DNA of 64,000 nt from Micromonospora sp. RHAY321. GTDB lineage: Bacteria > Actinomycetota > Actinomycetes > Mycobacteriales > Micromonosporaceae. Of the stretch, positions 35,228-45,427 are shown one piece after another. Below the pieces are notes generated by a model. The model did no database searches. It was not told where the DNA came from and saw only the letters and a list, made by a program, of their open reading frames with translations. The position numbers and the translations under genes were made by a program. The DNA lies in the NCBI RefSeq assembly GCF_023896955.1, contig NZ_JAMHIW010000004.1, positions 310,001-374,000 on the forward strand, given 5' to 3'. Numbering within the stretch: the stretch's first letter is position 1; each line of letters begins with the position of its first letter.

Positions 35228-35311
35228 TTTCTGGAATGTTTCGCACTTTGCACCGCCGGGGGCGGGTTGTCAAGACGTCCGCCCCGCACCCTCAGGATCT
35301 GGAGCCGCACC

Positions 35312-37417
35312 GTGATCGAACGCCAGCTGCAACCCCTTCTGCACGAGTTGGTGGGGGTGGTCCTCGCCCCGACCAGCGCACTGGGGGAAGCGACCGGGCA
35401 GATCCGCCCGACCGGCGTCCAGGGCGTCTTCCACGCCGACGCCCGGGTGCTCTCCCGAGCCGAGCTACGCGTCGACGACCGGGAGCCCGAAGGGCTGACC
35501 CGTGGCGACGACGGGCCACACGGCGCCCGCTTCGTGAGCCTGGCGCGCTGGCTCGGCGACCCCGTGCCCGACCCCACCGTCCGGGTCGACCGGCTCCGCC
35601 GAGCCACAGGCAACGGCCTCACCGAGGAGCTGCGGATCGTCTCCACGGCCACCGTCGGCGTACGCGCCACCGTGAGCATCGACCTCGGCTGCGACCTGGC
35701 ACCCATCGAGGTGGTCAAGTCCGGTGGCGCCGTGTCGCCGCTGGAGGCCAGGACCGCTCAGCCCGGCGTCCTCACCTGGTCGGCGGAGGGGATCAGCGTC
35801 ACCGTCACCGGCGCGGGCGCCGACGTGCTCGCGACCGGAGAGCGGATCACCGCCCCCCGGCTCTCCTGGCCCGTCGAGCTGCCCCCGGGCGGCGAGACGG
35901 TGTTGCGCTGGCACCTGACCGTCGAGGACCCGCACGCCGTGGTGGTCGGCCCCGCCGGCGAGCCGGAGTGGTCCCGACCCGAGGTGACCGCCGACGACCG
36001 GCGACTGGCCCGGCTGCTCGACCGCAGCCTCGACGACCTGCGCGGGCTGCGACTGGCCGAGACCGGGGCACCGGAGGACGTCTTCCTCGGCGCCGGGGTG
36101 CCCTGGTTCCTCACCCTGTTCGGCCGGGACAGCCTCTGGGCCGCCCGGATGATGCTGCCCCTCGGCACCGACCTGGCCGCCGGCACACTGCGGGCGCTCG
36201 CCCGGCGACAGGGCACCCGCGTCGACCCGGCCACCGGCGAGGCCCCCGGCAAGATCCTGCACGAGCTGCGCCGGCACGAGTTCGCGCTGCCCGACGACGG
36301 GCTGCGCCTGCCACCGGCCTACTTCGGCACCGTCGACGCCACCATGCTGTGGGTCAACCTCCTGCACGACGCCTGGCGCTGGGGTCTGCCGGCCGAGCAG
36401 ATCGAGCCGCTGCTGCCGCACCTGGAGACGGCGCTGCGCTGGCTCGGCGAGCACGCCGACCCGGACGGCGACGGGCTGGTCGAGTACGTCGACACCACCG
36501 GGCACGGGCTGTCCAACCAGGGCTGGAAGGACTCCGGCGACGCCGTCCGGTTCCACGACGGCTCGCTGGCCACCGCGCCCATCGTGCTGGCCGAGGTGCA
36601 GGGGTACGCGCACGAGGCCGCCGTGAACGGCGCCGCCCTGCTGGACGCCTTCGGTCGCCCGGGCGGGGACCGCTGGCGCGAGCACGCCGCCGCGCTGGCC
36701 CGCCGTTTCCGGGAGAGCTTCTGGGTCGACGGCCGGTACGGCCCGCAGCCCGCGCTGGCCCTCGACCGCGACAAGCGCCCGGTCGACTCGCTCACCAGCA
36801 ACATCGGTCACCTGCTCGGCACCGGCCTGCTGACCGGCGACGAGGAGGACCAGGTCGCCCGCCTGCTCACCACCGACACCCTGGCCGGTGGCTTCGGTCT
36901 GCGAACCATGTCCACCGACGACGCCGGCTTCAGCCCGCTGTCGTACCACTGTGGGTCGATCTGGACCCACGACACCGCCATCGTGCTCGCCGGGCTGGCG
37001 CGGGCCGGGCACCGAGACGCCGCTCTCGCCCTGGCCGAGGGGCTGCTCAGCGCCGCCGAGGCGTTCGACTACCGGCTGCCCGAGCTGTACGGCGGCGACG
37101 ACCGTTCGCTGGTGAACCGTCCGGTGCCGTACCCGGCGGCGTGCCGGCCACAGGCGTGGGCCGCCACCAGCGCGGTGCTGCTGCTCCAGGCCGCCACCGG
37201 GCTCTACCCCGACGTGCCGTCCGGCACGGTCCGGCTGGCACCCCTGGCGGGAGCAGAGCTGGGTGCCATCGCGGTCAACGGCCTCCGCGTGGCCAACACC
37301 CCGGTAAACGTCACGGTCAACCGCACCGGCGAAGCCACCATCGACGGCCTCCCCACCCCACTGACCCCAACCCTCCCCACCCAACGCCGCCCCACAACCC
37401 CGTCCCTCCCCCGCTAG
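35312..37417 (+). CDS. Glycogen-debranching-type glycoside hydrolase (six-hairpin fold)
   Basis: 701 residues from the GTG at 35312 (GGAG 7 nt upstream). The N-terminal beta domain (about 1-225) is the glycogen-debranching N-terminal domain type (GVFHADARVLSRAELRVDDREP). The catalytic (alpha/alpha)6 domain has WFLTLFGRDSLWAARMMLP (FGRD at 270-273) and NQGWKDSGD at 402-410, typical of amylo-alpha-1,6-glucosidase-like and related GH15/GH63-type enzymes. No signal peptide, so it acts in the cytoplasm on imported sugars. The last 30 residues are Thr/Pro-rich and poorly conserved. Divergent from lacI and likely co-regulated. Exact substrate unknown. Confidence 0.85.
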   Translation: MIERQLQPLLHELVGVVLAPTSALGEATGQIRPTGVQGVFHADARVLSRAELRVDDREPEGLTRGDDGPHGARFVSLARWLGDPVPDPTVRVDRLRRATGNGLTEELRIVSTATVGVRATVSIDLGCDLAPIEVVKSGGAVSPLEARTAQPGVLTWSAEGISVTVTGAGADVLATGERITAPRLSWPVELPPGGETVLRWHLTVEDPHAVVVGPAGEPEWSRPEVTADDRRLARLLDRSLDDLRGLRLAETGAPEDVFLGAGVPWFLTLFGRDSLWAARMMLPLGTDLAAGTLRALARRQGTRVDPATGEAPGKILHELRRHEFALPDDGLRLPPAYFGTVDATMLWVNLLHDAWRWGLPAEQIEPLLPHLETALRWLGEHADPDGDGLVEYVDTTGHGLSNQGWKDSGDAVRFHDGSLATAPIVLAEVQGYAHEAAVNGAALLDAFGRPGGDRWREHAAALARRFRESFWVDGRYGPQPALALDRDKRPVDSLTSNIGHLLGTGLLTGDEEDQVARLLTTDTLAGGFGLRTMSTDDAGFSPLSYHCGSIWTHDTAIVLAGLARAGHRDAALALAEGLLSAAEAFDYRLPELYGGDDRSLVNRPVPYPAACRPQAWAATSAVLLLQAATGLYPDVPSGTVRLAPLAGAELGAIAVNGLRVANTPVNVTVNRTGEATIDGLPTPLTPTLPTQRRPTTPSLPR

Positions 37418-37974
37418 GCCGGGCCGAACACCCCGGCGATCTTGCAGTTTCGGTCGTCGAGATGCGGGACATGCGCCTTTGTCGCGACAGAAAATGCAAG
37501 ATCGCGGGGGTTCAGCTCGGCGATCAGCTCGTCGTCGTCGAACGCGCCGGTGGGGTGGAAGCCCAGGGAGGTGTAGAGGGCGGCGGCCGGGGTGTTGTCG
37601 GGGTGGTACGAGAGGCGGACCGGGGGGTTGCCGTTTCGGGCCGCCAGCCACGGGGCCAGGGTCTGGACGGTGGCTCGGCCGACGCCCCGGTTCTGCTCGG
37701 CGGCGTCGATGAGCATCCCGCCGATCCAGTGTGAGCCGTCGTCGTCCACGCCCCACATGACGTGGCCGACGACGGTCTCGTCGGCGTACACCGCGAGCGA
37801 GGTCCACACCTCGGAGCGGGTGCTGAGCAGCAGGTAGCGGGCGGCCAGCGCGGCCACGAACCGGCGCTGGTCGTCTTGCGGGGCGACGTCGGCCACCGCC
37901 CGCCAGTTGTCGTCGTCCACCGGCCGCAGGGTCACCCTGCGGCCGACCCGGTCACCATGTCCGCCATCGATCAT
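37414..37974 (-). CDS. GNAT N-acetyltransferase with repeat-derived C-terminus
   Basis: 186 residues; TAGGCT lies 6 nt before the ATG. The GNAT core is complete by about residue 155: VTLRPVDDDNWRAVADV, GGMLIDAAEQNRGVGRATVQTL (acetyl-CoA loop) and YHPDNTPAAALYTSLGFHPTG. The remaining about 30 residues (from NPRDLAFSV through DDRNCKIAG) are encoded by a palindromic repeat at 37436-37505, and the stop overlaps the convergent hydrolase stop by 4 bp. The core family call is firm, the tail is probably non-functional. Substrate unknown. Confidence 0.88.
   Translation of the reverse strand: MIDGGHGDRVGRRVTLRPVDDDNWRAVADVAPQDDQRRFVAALAARYLLLSTRSEVWTSLAVYADETVVGHVMWGVDDDGSHWIGGMLIDAAEQNRGVGRATVQTLAPWLAARNGNPPVRLSYHPDNTPAAALYTSLGFHPTGAFDDDELIAELNPRDLAFSVATKAHVPHLDDRNCKIAGVFGPA
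37436..37505. repeat. REP-like imperfect palindrome
   Basis: Arms 37436-37456 and 37485-37505 pair at 19 of 21 positions; both contain GCGATCTTGCA and then TTTC and GTCG blocks. The 28-nt centre is unpaired or weakly paired. It sits at the junction of two convergent genes and inside the coding end of the acetyltransferase gene, and may also act as a terminator for the hydrolase gene. Confidence 0.65.
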
Positions 37975-38038
37975 CGGGGCAGCCTAGGGGTGGCCGGACC
38001 CGTCCCGCGAGCAGGTTTCGCCCGCCGGGGACGGCCCG

Positions 38039-38818
<780 letters not shown>

Positions 38819-38877
38819 TCCCAATCAGGACGTGCCCCTTCGGCCGGGACGTTTTCCCCGACCAGCGCTCGCAGCCC

Positions 38878-40275
38878 TCAGACCGCGAAGTCGCCAGCGC
38901 CGAACGGGCCCACCACGGCCAGCGACATCGGCCGGCTGAGCAGCTCGGCGGCGAGGACGTTCACGTCCTCCACGGTGACCTCGTCGACCCGGCGGAGCAA
39001 CTCGTCGACCGGCATCAGATCGCCGTAGAGCAGCTCCCCCTTGGCCAACCGGCTCATCCGGGAGCCGGTGTCCTCGAGACCGAGCACGAACGAGCCCTTG
39101 CTCATCCCCTTGCCCCGGGCCACCTCGGCCTCGGTCAGCCCGTCGGCGGCGACGCGGGCCAGCTCGGCGCGGGTCAGGGCCAACACCTCGTCCACCTTGC
39201 CCGGCGCGCAGCCGGCGTAGACGGCGAACAGGCCGCTGTCGGCGTACTGACTGGCGTAGGAGTAGACCGAGTAGGCGAGGCCGCGCTGCTCACGGATCTC
39301 CTGGAACAGCCGGCTGGACATGCCGCCGCCGAGCACGTTGTTGAGCACGCCGAGGGCGAAGCGCCGCTCGTCGAGGCGGTCGATGCCGGGGCAGCCGAGG
39401 ATGACGTGCGCCTGCTCGGTCTCCTTCGGCTCCACCAGGGTGGTGGCCGGCCGCGTCCGTACCGCCGGGGTGGCCCCGCGGTGCGGCGCCGGGGTCGCCG
39501 GGTCGCTGTCCAGCGGGGTGCCGCGCACCGCCTGGCGGACCAGCTTGACCACGGTGGCGTGGTCGAGGTTGCCGGCGGCGGCGATGACGATCTCCGGCGC
39601 CGTGTAGTGGCGGCGGTAGAAGCTCTGGATCTGCCGCCGGGTCATCGGCGTGACGGTCTCCTCGGTGCCGGAGATCAGTCGACCCAGCGGGTGGTCGCCG
39701 TAGACGGCGCGGGCGAAGAGGTCGTGCACCTCGTCACCGGGCTCGTCGTCGTGCATGGCGATCTCTTCGAGGATCACGCCGCGCTCGGTCTCCACGTCGG
39801 CCGGCTCCAGCAACGAGTCGGCGACCAGGTCGCACATCACGTCGATCGCCAGCGGCAGGTCCTCGTCCAGCACGCGGGCGTAGTAGCAGGTGTATTCCTT
39901 CGTGGTGAAGGCGTTCGTCTCGCCACCGACCGCCTCGATCTGCGAGGAGATCTCCAGGGCGGTGCGCTTGTGGGTGCCCTTGAAGAGCAGGTGCTCCAGG
40001 AAGTGCGCGGCGCCGGCCTGCGGCCGGGTCTCGTCCCGCGAGCCGACCGACACCCAGACGCCGAAGGAGACGCTGCGCATCGCCGGGATCGCCTCGGTGA
40101 GCACGCGCAGGCCGCTGGGCAGCACGGTACGTCGTACCGTGCCACCCAGCGGGTCGTCGCTGAGCGTCCGGGTCACCGCCCGGGCGGTGCCGCCGGAGCG
40201 GCCCGCCCCGGTGTCCCGGGACGCAGCCACCCCCCGTCGATCCGGTGGAAACGGCGCACTGAAGGCCCGACTCAC
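38878..40275 (-). CDS. M16 family zinc metallopeptidase
   Basis: 465 residues. The inverted zinc motif HxxEH is at His91-Glu94-His95 (HFLEHLLFKGT), with the third ligand Glu in GVILEEIAMHDDEPGDEVHDLF near 170, so this is the active subunit type. The second M16 domain is present (MSRLAKGELLYGDLMPVDELLRRVDEVT). The GTG start has GGGAG 6 nt upstream. It lies 47 bp downstream of pnp on the same strand, the same order as in mycobacteria (gpsI then pepR). Role in peptide or protein processing is not established. Confidence 0.93.
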   Translation of the reverse strand: MSRAFSAPFPPDRRGVAASRDTGAGRSGGTARAVTRTLSDDPLGGTVRRTVLPSGLRVLTEAIPAMRSVSFGVWVSVGSRDETRPQAGAAHFLEHLLFKGTHKRTALEISSQIEAVGGETNAFTTKEYTCYYARVLDEDLPLAIDVMCDLVADSLLEPADVETERGVILEEIAMHDDEPGDEVHDLFARAVYGDHPLGRLISGTEETVTPMTRRQIQSFYRRHYTAPEIVIAAAGNLDHATVVKLVRQAVRGTPLDSDPATPAPHRGATPAVRTRPATTLVEPKETEQAHVILGCPGIDRLDERRFALGVLNNVLGGGMSSRLFQEIREQRGLAYSVYSYASQYADSGLFAVYAGCAPGKVDEVLALTRAELARVAADGLTEAEVARGKGMSKGSFVLGLEDTGSRMSRLAKGELLYGDLMPVDELLRRVDEVTVEDVNVLAAELLSRPMSLAVVGPFGAGDFAV

Positions 40276-40322
40276 GTACTGCTCCCAGATCGACGAGGGG
40301 TGGGTGATGCGATGGTGAACGG

Positions 40323-42719
40323 TCAGCTGTGCCGGGTCCGGCGGCGCGGACGCTCGCCGCCCTCGCCACCCTCGCCGCCGCCGCCCTCGCCACGGTCGCC
40401 GCGCTCCGGGCCACGACCGCCCCGGTCGCCACCGCGCTCGCGGTCGCCCCGGTCACGCGGACCGCGGTCGCCCCGGTCACGGCCAGCCGGCCGGTCGCCG
40501 CCAGCCTCACCGGCGGACTCGCCGGCGGCCGGCGCCTCGGCGCCCTCCGGACGGACCTTGTCGAGGTAGATCTTGCCGCGGGCGTCGATGTCCGCGATCT
40601 CGACCTCGACCCGGTCGCCGACGTTGAGGAAGTCCTCAACGCGCTCGACCCGCTTGCCGTCGCCCACCTTGGAGATGTGCAGCAGGCCGTCACGGCCCGG
40701 CAGCAGCGAGATGAACGCGCCGAACGCGGCGGTCTTGACCACCGTGCCGAGGAACCGCTCGCCCTGCTTCGGCAGCGTCGGGTTGGCGATCCCGTTGATC
40801 CGGTCGACGGCCGCCTGGGCCGACGGGCCGTTGGTGGCGCCGACGTAGATCGTGCCGTCGTCCTCGATGGAGATCTCGGCGCCGGTCTCGTCCTGGATCG
40901 CGTTGATGGTCTGCCCCTTCGGGCCGATCACCATGCCGATCTTGTCGACCGGGATCTTGACGGTGGTGACCCGCGGCGCGTAGTCCGACATCTCGGCCGG
41001 AGCCTCGATCGCGGCCTTCATGACGCCGAGGATGACCTGCCGGGCCTCGTTCGCCTGCTGCAGCGCGGCGGCCAGCACGTCCGACGGGATGCCGTTGAGC
41101 TTGGTGTCGAGCTGGAGCGCGGTGACGAATTCCGGCGTGCCGGCGACCTTGAAGTCCATGTCACCGAACGCGTCCTCGGCACCGAGGATGTCGGTCAGCG
41201 TCACGTACTGGGTCTTGCCGTCCACCTCGTCGGAGATGAGCCCCATCGCGATGCCGGCGACCGGCGCCTTCAGCGGCACACCCGCGGAGAGCAGGCCCAG
41301 CGTCGAGGCGCAGACCGAACCCATCGAGGTGGAGCCGTTGGAGCCGAGCGCCTCGGAGACCTGCCGGATGGCGTACGGGAACTCCTCGCGCGACGGCAGC
41401 ACCGGGATCAGTGCCCGCTCGGCGAGAGCGCCGTGGCCGATCTCGCGCCGCTTCGGCGAGCCGACCCGGCCGGTCTCACCGGTCGAGTACGGCGGGAAGT
41501 TGTAGTTGTGCATGTAGCGCTTGCGGTTCTCGGGGGACAGCGTGTCCACCATCTGCTCCATGCGGAGCATGTTCAGCGTGGTCACACCCAGGATCTGGGT
41601 CTCGCCCCGCTCGAACAGCGCCGAACCGTGCACGCGCGGCAGCACGCCGACCTCGGCGGTCAGCGGGCGGATGTCCCGCGGGCCGCGGCCGTCCATGCGG
41701 ACCTGCTCGCGCAGTACGCGGTTGCGCACCTCGGACTTGGTCAGCGACCGGAAGGCGGCGCTGAGCTCCTTCTCCCGGCCCTCGAACCGACCGGACAGCT
41801 CGTCGGCGACCCGGGCCTTGACCCGGTCCAGGGCCTCCTCGCGGTCGGCCTTGCCGGCGATGGTGATCGCCTCGGCGACCTCGCCACGAACCAGCTCGGC
41901 GACCGCGTCGTACACGTCGTCCTGGTAGTCCAGGAAGACCGGGAACTCGGTGACCGGCTTGGCGGCGACCTCGGCCAGCTCGCTCTGCGCGCGGCACAGC
42001 TCGCGGATCGCCGGCTTCGCGGCCTCCAGGCCGCTGGCCACGATCTCCTCGGTCGGCGCGGTGGCGCCGGCCGAGATCAGGGCGACGGCGTTCGGCGTGG
42101 CCTCGGCCTCGACCATCATGATCGCGACGTCGCCGTCGTCCAGCGTGCGGCCGGCCACGACCATGTCGAAGGTGGCCCGGGCCAGCTCCTCCAGGGTCGG
42201 GAAGGCAACCCACTGGCCGTCGATGTGCGCGACCCGGGTCGCACCGATCGGGCCGGAGAACGGCAGGCCCGACAGCTTGGTCGACATCGAGGCGGCGTTG
42301 ATCGCCACGACGTCGTACGGGTGCTGCGGGTCGAGCGCCAGGATGGTCTCGACGACCTGGACCTCGTTGCGCAGGCCCTTCACGAAGGACGGGCGCAACG
42401 GCCGGTCGATCAGGCGGCAGGTGAGGATCGCGTCCTCGCTCGGCCGGCCCTCGCGGCGGAAGAACGAGCCGGGGATGCGGCCCGCGGCGTACATCCGCTC
42501 CTCGACGTCGACGGTCAGCGGGAAGAAGTCGAACTGCTCCTTCGGGTGCTTACCGGCGGTGGTGGCGGAGAGAACGACCGTCTCGCCCAGCTGGGCGATG
42601 ACGGAACCGGCGGCCTGGCGAGCCAGCCGACCGGTGGAGAAGGTGATCTCACGGGTGCCGAAGGACCCGTTGTCGATCACGGCGGTGCGGGATTCGGTGC
42701 CGAGTTTGGTCTCGGTCAT
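40323..42719 (-). CDS. pnp: Polynucleotide phosphorylase / guanosine pentaphosphate synthetase
   Basis: 798 residues from the ATG at 42719. Two RNase PH-like domains, then KH ([33 protein letters not shown]) and S1 ([33 protein letters not shown]) domains. The last about 55 residues are an Arg/Asp/Gly-rich disordered tail ([15 protein letters not shown]), a feature of actinobacterial enzymes. It degrades RNA phosphorolytically from the 3' end and adds heteropolymeric tails; in streptomycetes it is also called GpsI. Downstream of rpsO with a hairpin between, an arrangement shared with many bacteria. Confidence 0.97.
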   Translation of the reverse strand: MTETKLGTESRTAVIDNGSFGTREITFSTGRLARQAAGSVIAQLGETVVLSATTAGKHPKEQFDFFPLTVDVEERMYAAGRIPGSFFRREGRPSEDAILTCRLIDRPLRPSFVKGLRNEVQVVETILALDPQHPYDVVAINAASMSTKLSGLPFSGPIGATRVAHIDGQWVAFPTLEELARATFDMVVAGRTLDDGDVAIMMVEAEATPNAVALISAGATAPTEEIVASGLEAAKPAIRELCRAQSELAEVAAKPVTEFPVFLDYQDDVYDAVAELVRGEVAEAITIAGKADREEALDRVKARVADELSGRFEGREKELSAAFRSLTKSEVRNRVLREQVRMDGRGPRDIRPLTAEVGVLPRVHGSALFERGETQILGVTTLNMLRMEQMVDTLSPENRKRYMHNYNFPPYSTGETGRVGSPKRREIGHGALAERALIPVLPSREEFPYAIRQVSEALGSNGSTSMGSVCASTLGLLSAGVPLKAPVAGIAMGLISDEVDGKTQYVTLTDILGAEDAFGDMDFKVAGTPEFVTALQLDTKLNGIPSDVLAAALQQANEARQVILGVMKAAIEAPAEMSDYAPRVTTVKIPVDKIGMVIGPKGQTINAIQDETGAEISIEDDGTIYVGATNGPSAQAAVDRINGIANPTLPKQGERFLGTVVKTAAFGAFISLLPGRDGLLHISKVGDGKRVERVEDFLNVGDRVEVEIADIDARGKIYLDKVRPEGAEAPAAGESAGEAGGDRPAGRDRGDRGPRDRGDRERGGDRGGRGPERGDRGEGGGGEGGEGGERPRRRTRHS

Positions 42720-42910
42720 GTGCTGTCGTGCTCCTTCGCGTCGTGGGCCCACGACATCGGGGAGCTGCTCAGCCGGCCGGTCTTCGATCGAAGCGCCCGG
42801 GTGGCCGGCATGATGCCGGAGTTCCCGGGGGCCACTACCGGAGACCGGTACGCTGACCGGCTCCCTCTCGGGTGGTCGCGCGGCCCGTGTTTCTTCAGGT
42901 GGGACGCGGT

Positions 42911-42942
42911 ACGGGGGAGCGGCCGGTCGGCCACTCCCCCGT
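42911..42942 (-). terminator. Hairpin between rpsO and pnp
   Basis: ACGGGGGAGCGGCC (42911-42924) pairs with 42929-42942 at 13 of 14 positions around GGTC. It begins 5 bp from the rpsO stop, so it is likely a terminator or attenuator of rpsO with partial read-through into pnp, and a possible RNase processing site. Confidence 0.65.
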
Positions 42943-42946
42943 CACG

Positions 42947-43216
42947 TCACCGGCGCAGGCCGAGCCGCTCGATGAGCGACCGGTAGCGCGCAATGTCCTT
43001 CTTCTGGACGTAGTTGAGCAGCCGACGGCGACGGCCGACCAGCAGCAGCAGCCCACGGCGGCTGTGGTGGTCGTGCTTGTGCACCTTCAGGTGCTCGGTC
43101 AGCTCGGCGATCCGCTTGGTGAGGACCGCGACCTGGACCTCCGGCGAACCGGTGTCGCCCTCGGCGGTCGCGTACTCCGCGCGGATGCTGGCCTTGGCTT
43201 CCTGGTCGAGCGCCAT
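42947..43216 (-). CDS. rpsO: 30S ribosomal protein S15
   Basis: 89 residues, exact family length. [53 protein letters not shown] is highly conserved. It binds the central domain of 16S rRNA and starts platform assembly. GGGAG lies a few bases before the ATG. The 202-bp leader has a compact hairpin (43251-43280) that may be the site of S15 autoregulation. Confidence 0.98.
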   Translation of the reverse strand: MALDQEAKASIRAEYATAEGDTGSPEVQVAVLTKRIAELTEHLKVHKHDHHSRRGLLLLVGRRRRLLNYVQKKDIARYRSLIERLGLRR

Positions 43217-43250
43217 GTTCTCCCTGTTTCGATGGGTTGATCAAGTAGGT

Positions 43251-43280
43251 GTCCGTCGTCCCGATGGACCGGGAACGGAC
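43251..43280 (-). promoter_or_regulatory. Structured rpsO leader hairpin
   Basis: GTCCGT (43251-43256) pairs with ACGGAC (43275-43280) and, after a 2-nt bulge, TCCCG (43259-43263) with CGGGA (43270-43274), closing on a 6-nt loop. It lies 34 nt upstream of the rpsO start on the message. S15 represses its own gene through different leader structures in different phyla, so this is a candidate site. Confidence 0.45.
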
Positions 43281-43418
43281 CGGTACCTCGCACCCGCGGC
43301 GTCGAGCAGGCACGCGAGGCCCCACGCCGGTCACCCGACGTCTCCGCAAGACTACCAGCACTCGCCGGTAGCACCCGGTCAAGGGCCTCGGCCGGGGCCG
43401 CGTCGATCTTCCCGACGA

Positions 43419-44348
43419 TCAGGACAGGGCGCGCCGGGTGCGCTCGACGTCCTGTTCCATCTGGGCGATCAACGGCTCGATCGAGTCGTACCGGATCTGT
43501 CCGCGCAGGTGCGCCACGAAGTCCAGGGCCAGCCGCTCGCCGTAGAGGTCGCCGTCGAAGTCCAGCGCGTACGCCTCCACCCGCCGCTCCCGACCGGAGA
43601 AGGTCGGGTTGGTACCCACCGACACCGCCGCCATCAGCGGCTCGCGCTGCCCGCGGCGGACCAGGCGGGCCGCGTACACCCCGTCGGCGGGCACCGCCGC
43701 GTACCGGTGGCAGAGCAGGTTGGCGGTGGGGAAGCCCAGCTCCCGCCCGCGCTGGTCGCCGCGGACCACCACGCCCTCCAGACGGTGCGGGCGGCCCAGT
43801 GCGGCCGCCGCCGCGCCCACGTCGCCCGCGTCGACGCAGGAGCGGATGTAGGTGGAGGAGAAGACGGTGCCGTCCTCGGCGACCAGCGGGCCACCCTCCA
43901 CGCCGAAGCCGAAGGTGCGGCCCAACCGCTCCAGAAGTGCCACGTCACCGGCCGCCCGGTGCCCGAAGCGGAAGTTGCTGCCGACCACCACCAGCGCCGC
44001 GTGCAGGTGCTCCACCAGGATGTCGTGCACGAACTGCTCGGCGGGCAGCCGGGAGAACTCCGGGGTGAACGGCACCACGCAGAGCACGTCCACGCCGAGC
44101 GCCTCGATCAGCTCCGCCTTGCGGGCCTGCTCGGTGAGCACCGCCGGATGCGAACCGGGGCGCACCACCTCGGCCGGGTGCGGGTCGAAGGTGACCACCA
44201 CCGACTGGACGCCCAGCTCCCGGGCCCGGGCCACGGCGTGGCCGATGGTCGCCTGGTGCCCCTTGTGCACGCCGTCGAAGACGCCGATGGTGACGACCGA
44301 GCGCCCCCACCCACCGGGCGCCGCGTCGTACCCCCGCCACCGCTGCAT
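43419..44348 (-). CDS. ribF: Bifunctional riboflavin kinase / FMN adenylyltransferase
   Basis: 309 residues. The N-terminal nucleotidyltransferase domain has VTIGVFDGVHKGHQATIGHAV with the (H/G)xGH-type motif and SSTYIRSCVDAGDV (family: S[ST]T.IR). The C-terminal kinase domain starts near GVVVRGDQRGRELGFPTANL and contains GVYAARLV and NPTFSGRERRVEAYALDFDGDLYG. It converts riboflavin to FMN and then FAD, needed by ThyX and other flavoenzymes encoded here. Located between truB and rpsO, as usual in actinobacteria. Confidence 0.95.
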   Translation of the reverse strand: MQRWRGYDAAPGGWGRSVVTIGVFDGVHKGHQATIGHAVARARELGVQSVVVTFDPHPAEVVRPGSHPAVLTEQARKAELIEALGVDVLCVVPFTPEFSRLPAEQFVHDILVEHLHAALVVVGSNFRFGHRAAGDVALLERLGRTFGFGVEGGPLVAEDGTVFSSTYIRSCVDAGDVGAAAAALGRPHRLEGVVVRGDQRGRELGFPTANLLCHRYAAVPADGVYAARLVRRGQREPLMAAVSVGTNPTFSGRERRVEAYALDFDGDLYGERLALDFVAHLRGQIRYDSIEPLIAQMEQDVERTRRALS

Positions 44349-44424
44349 GCCGCTCCTCCCTGCTGGCCCGCCGACCGGCGGACGTCAACCGCCGGCCGCT
44401 GGCCGGCGCACCTGCGCCCCGCCG

Positions 44425-45309
44425 TCAGGCCGGGGCGAGCACGATCTCCGCGCGGGCCCGGCCGTCCCGCTCGCTGACGATAGCGATCAGGCCACCGGCC
44501 GGCCCGAAGACGGCGTACGGCCCGACGAGGCCCGTCGGGTCCAACGGCCCGCCGTGGGCCAGCACCCGGGCCTCGTCGGGTGTGGCCTCCCGGCGCGGGA
44601 AGAACCGGTCGGCCGCCGCGTCCAGTGGCAGGTTGACCACGTCCGGGGCGCGCTGCTCCAGCTCCTCGAGGGTGGCCGCCTCGGCGATGGTGAAGCCGCC
44701 CACCGCGGTCCGGCGCAGCGCGGTCAGGTGGCCGCCGACACCGAGCGCCAGGCCCGCGTCCCGGGCGATGGCCCGGATGTACGTGCCGGAGGAGCAGGTG
44801 ACGTCCACGTCCACGTCCACCACGTCCGGCTCGGTACGGCGGATCGCCAGCACCTCCAGCCGGGAGATGGTGACCCGCCGGGCCGGTAGCTCGACGCTCT
44901 CCCCGTCGCGCACCCGCTTGTACGCCCGCTGCCCGTCGATCTTGATGGCGCTGACCGCGCTCGGCACCTGGTCGATCTCACCGGTCAGCGCCCCCAGCGC
45001 TGAACGGATCGCGTCGTCGGTGACCAGACCGGCCGGCGTGGAGGCGATCACGTCGCCCTCGGCGTCGTCGGTGACGGTGGCCTGACCGAGCCGGACCGTG
45101 CCGGTGTAGCTCTTACCGGCGCCGATCACGTACGTCAGCAGCCGGGTGGCACGGCCCACGCCGATCACCAGCACACCGGTGGCCATCGGGTCGAGAGTGC
45201 CACCGTGCCCGACCCGCCGGGTCTTCGCCAGCCGGCGGATCCGCGCCACCACGTCGTGCGACGTCATGCCGCCGGGCTTGTCGACCACGATCAGACCATC
45301 GGTGCTCAC
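44425..45309 (-). CDS. truB: tRNA pseudouridine(55) synthase
   Basis: 294 residues from the GTG at 45309; the family begins with GLIVVDKPGGMTSHDVV, so longer frames upstream were not used. The catalytic Asp40 lies in GHGGTLDPMATG. The SSGTYIRAIARDAG motif follows. It makes pseudouridine 55 in the T-loop of tRNAs. The last about 60 residues form the PUA-like C-terminal domain of actinobacterial TruB. Between the MATE gene and ribF on the same strand. Confidence 0.95.
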   Translation of the reverse strand: MSTDGLIVVDKPGGMTSHDVVARIRRLAKTRRVGHGGTLDPMATGVLVIGVGRATRLLTYVIGAGKSYTGTVRLGQATVTDDAEGDVIASTPAGLVTDDAIRSALGALTGEIDQVPSAVSAIKIDGQRAYKRVRDGESVELPARRVTISRLEVLAIRRTEPDVVDVDVDVTCSSGTYIRAIARDAGLALGVGGHLTALRRTAVGGFTIAEAATLEELEQRAPDVVNLPLDAAADRFFPRREATPDEARVLAHGGPLDPTGLVGPYAVFGPAGGLIAIVSERDGRARAEIVLAPA

Positions 45310-45427
45310 GTCGGCCAAGCCTGCCAGATGCCCCGGACGGGCAGATGTCTGGGCGTGCTCGGCTGACGGACGGCGCGGAGGCGGGACGGATGTCGGCACG
45401 TCGGGCCGGGGCTGTGGGAGAGGACCC

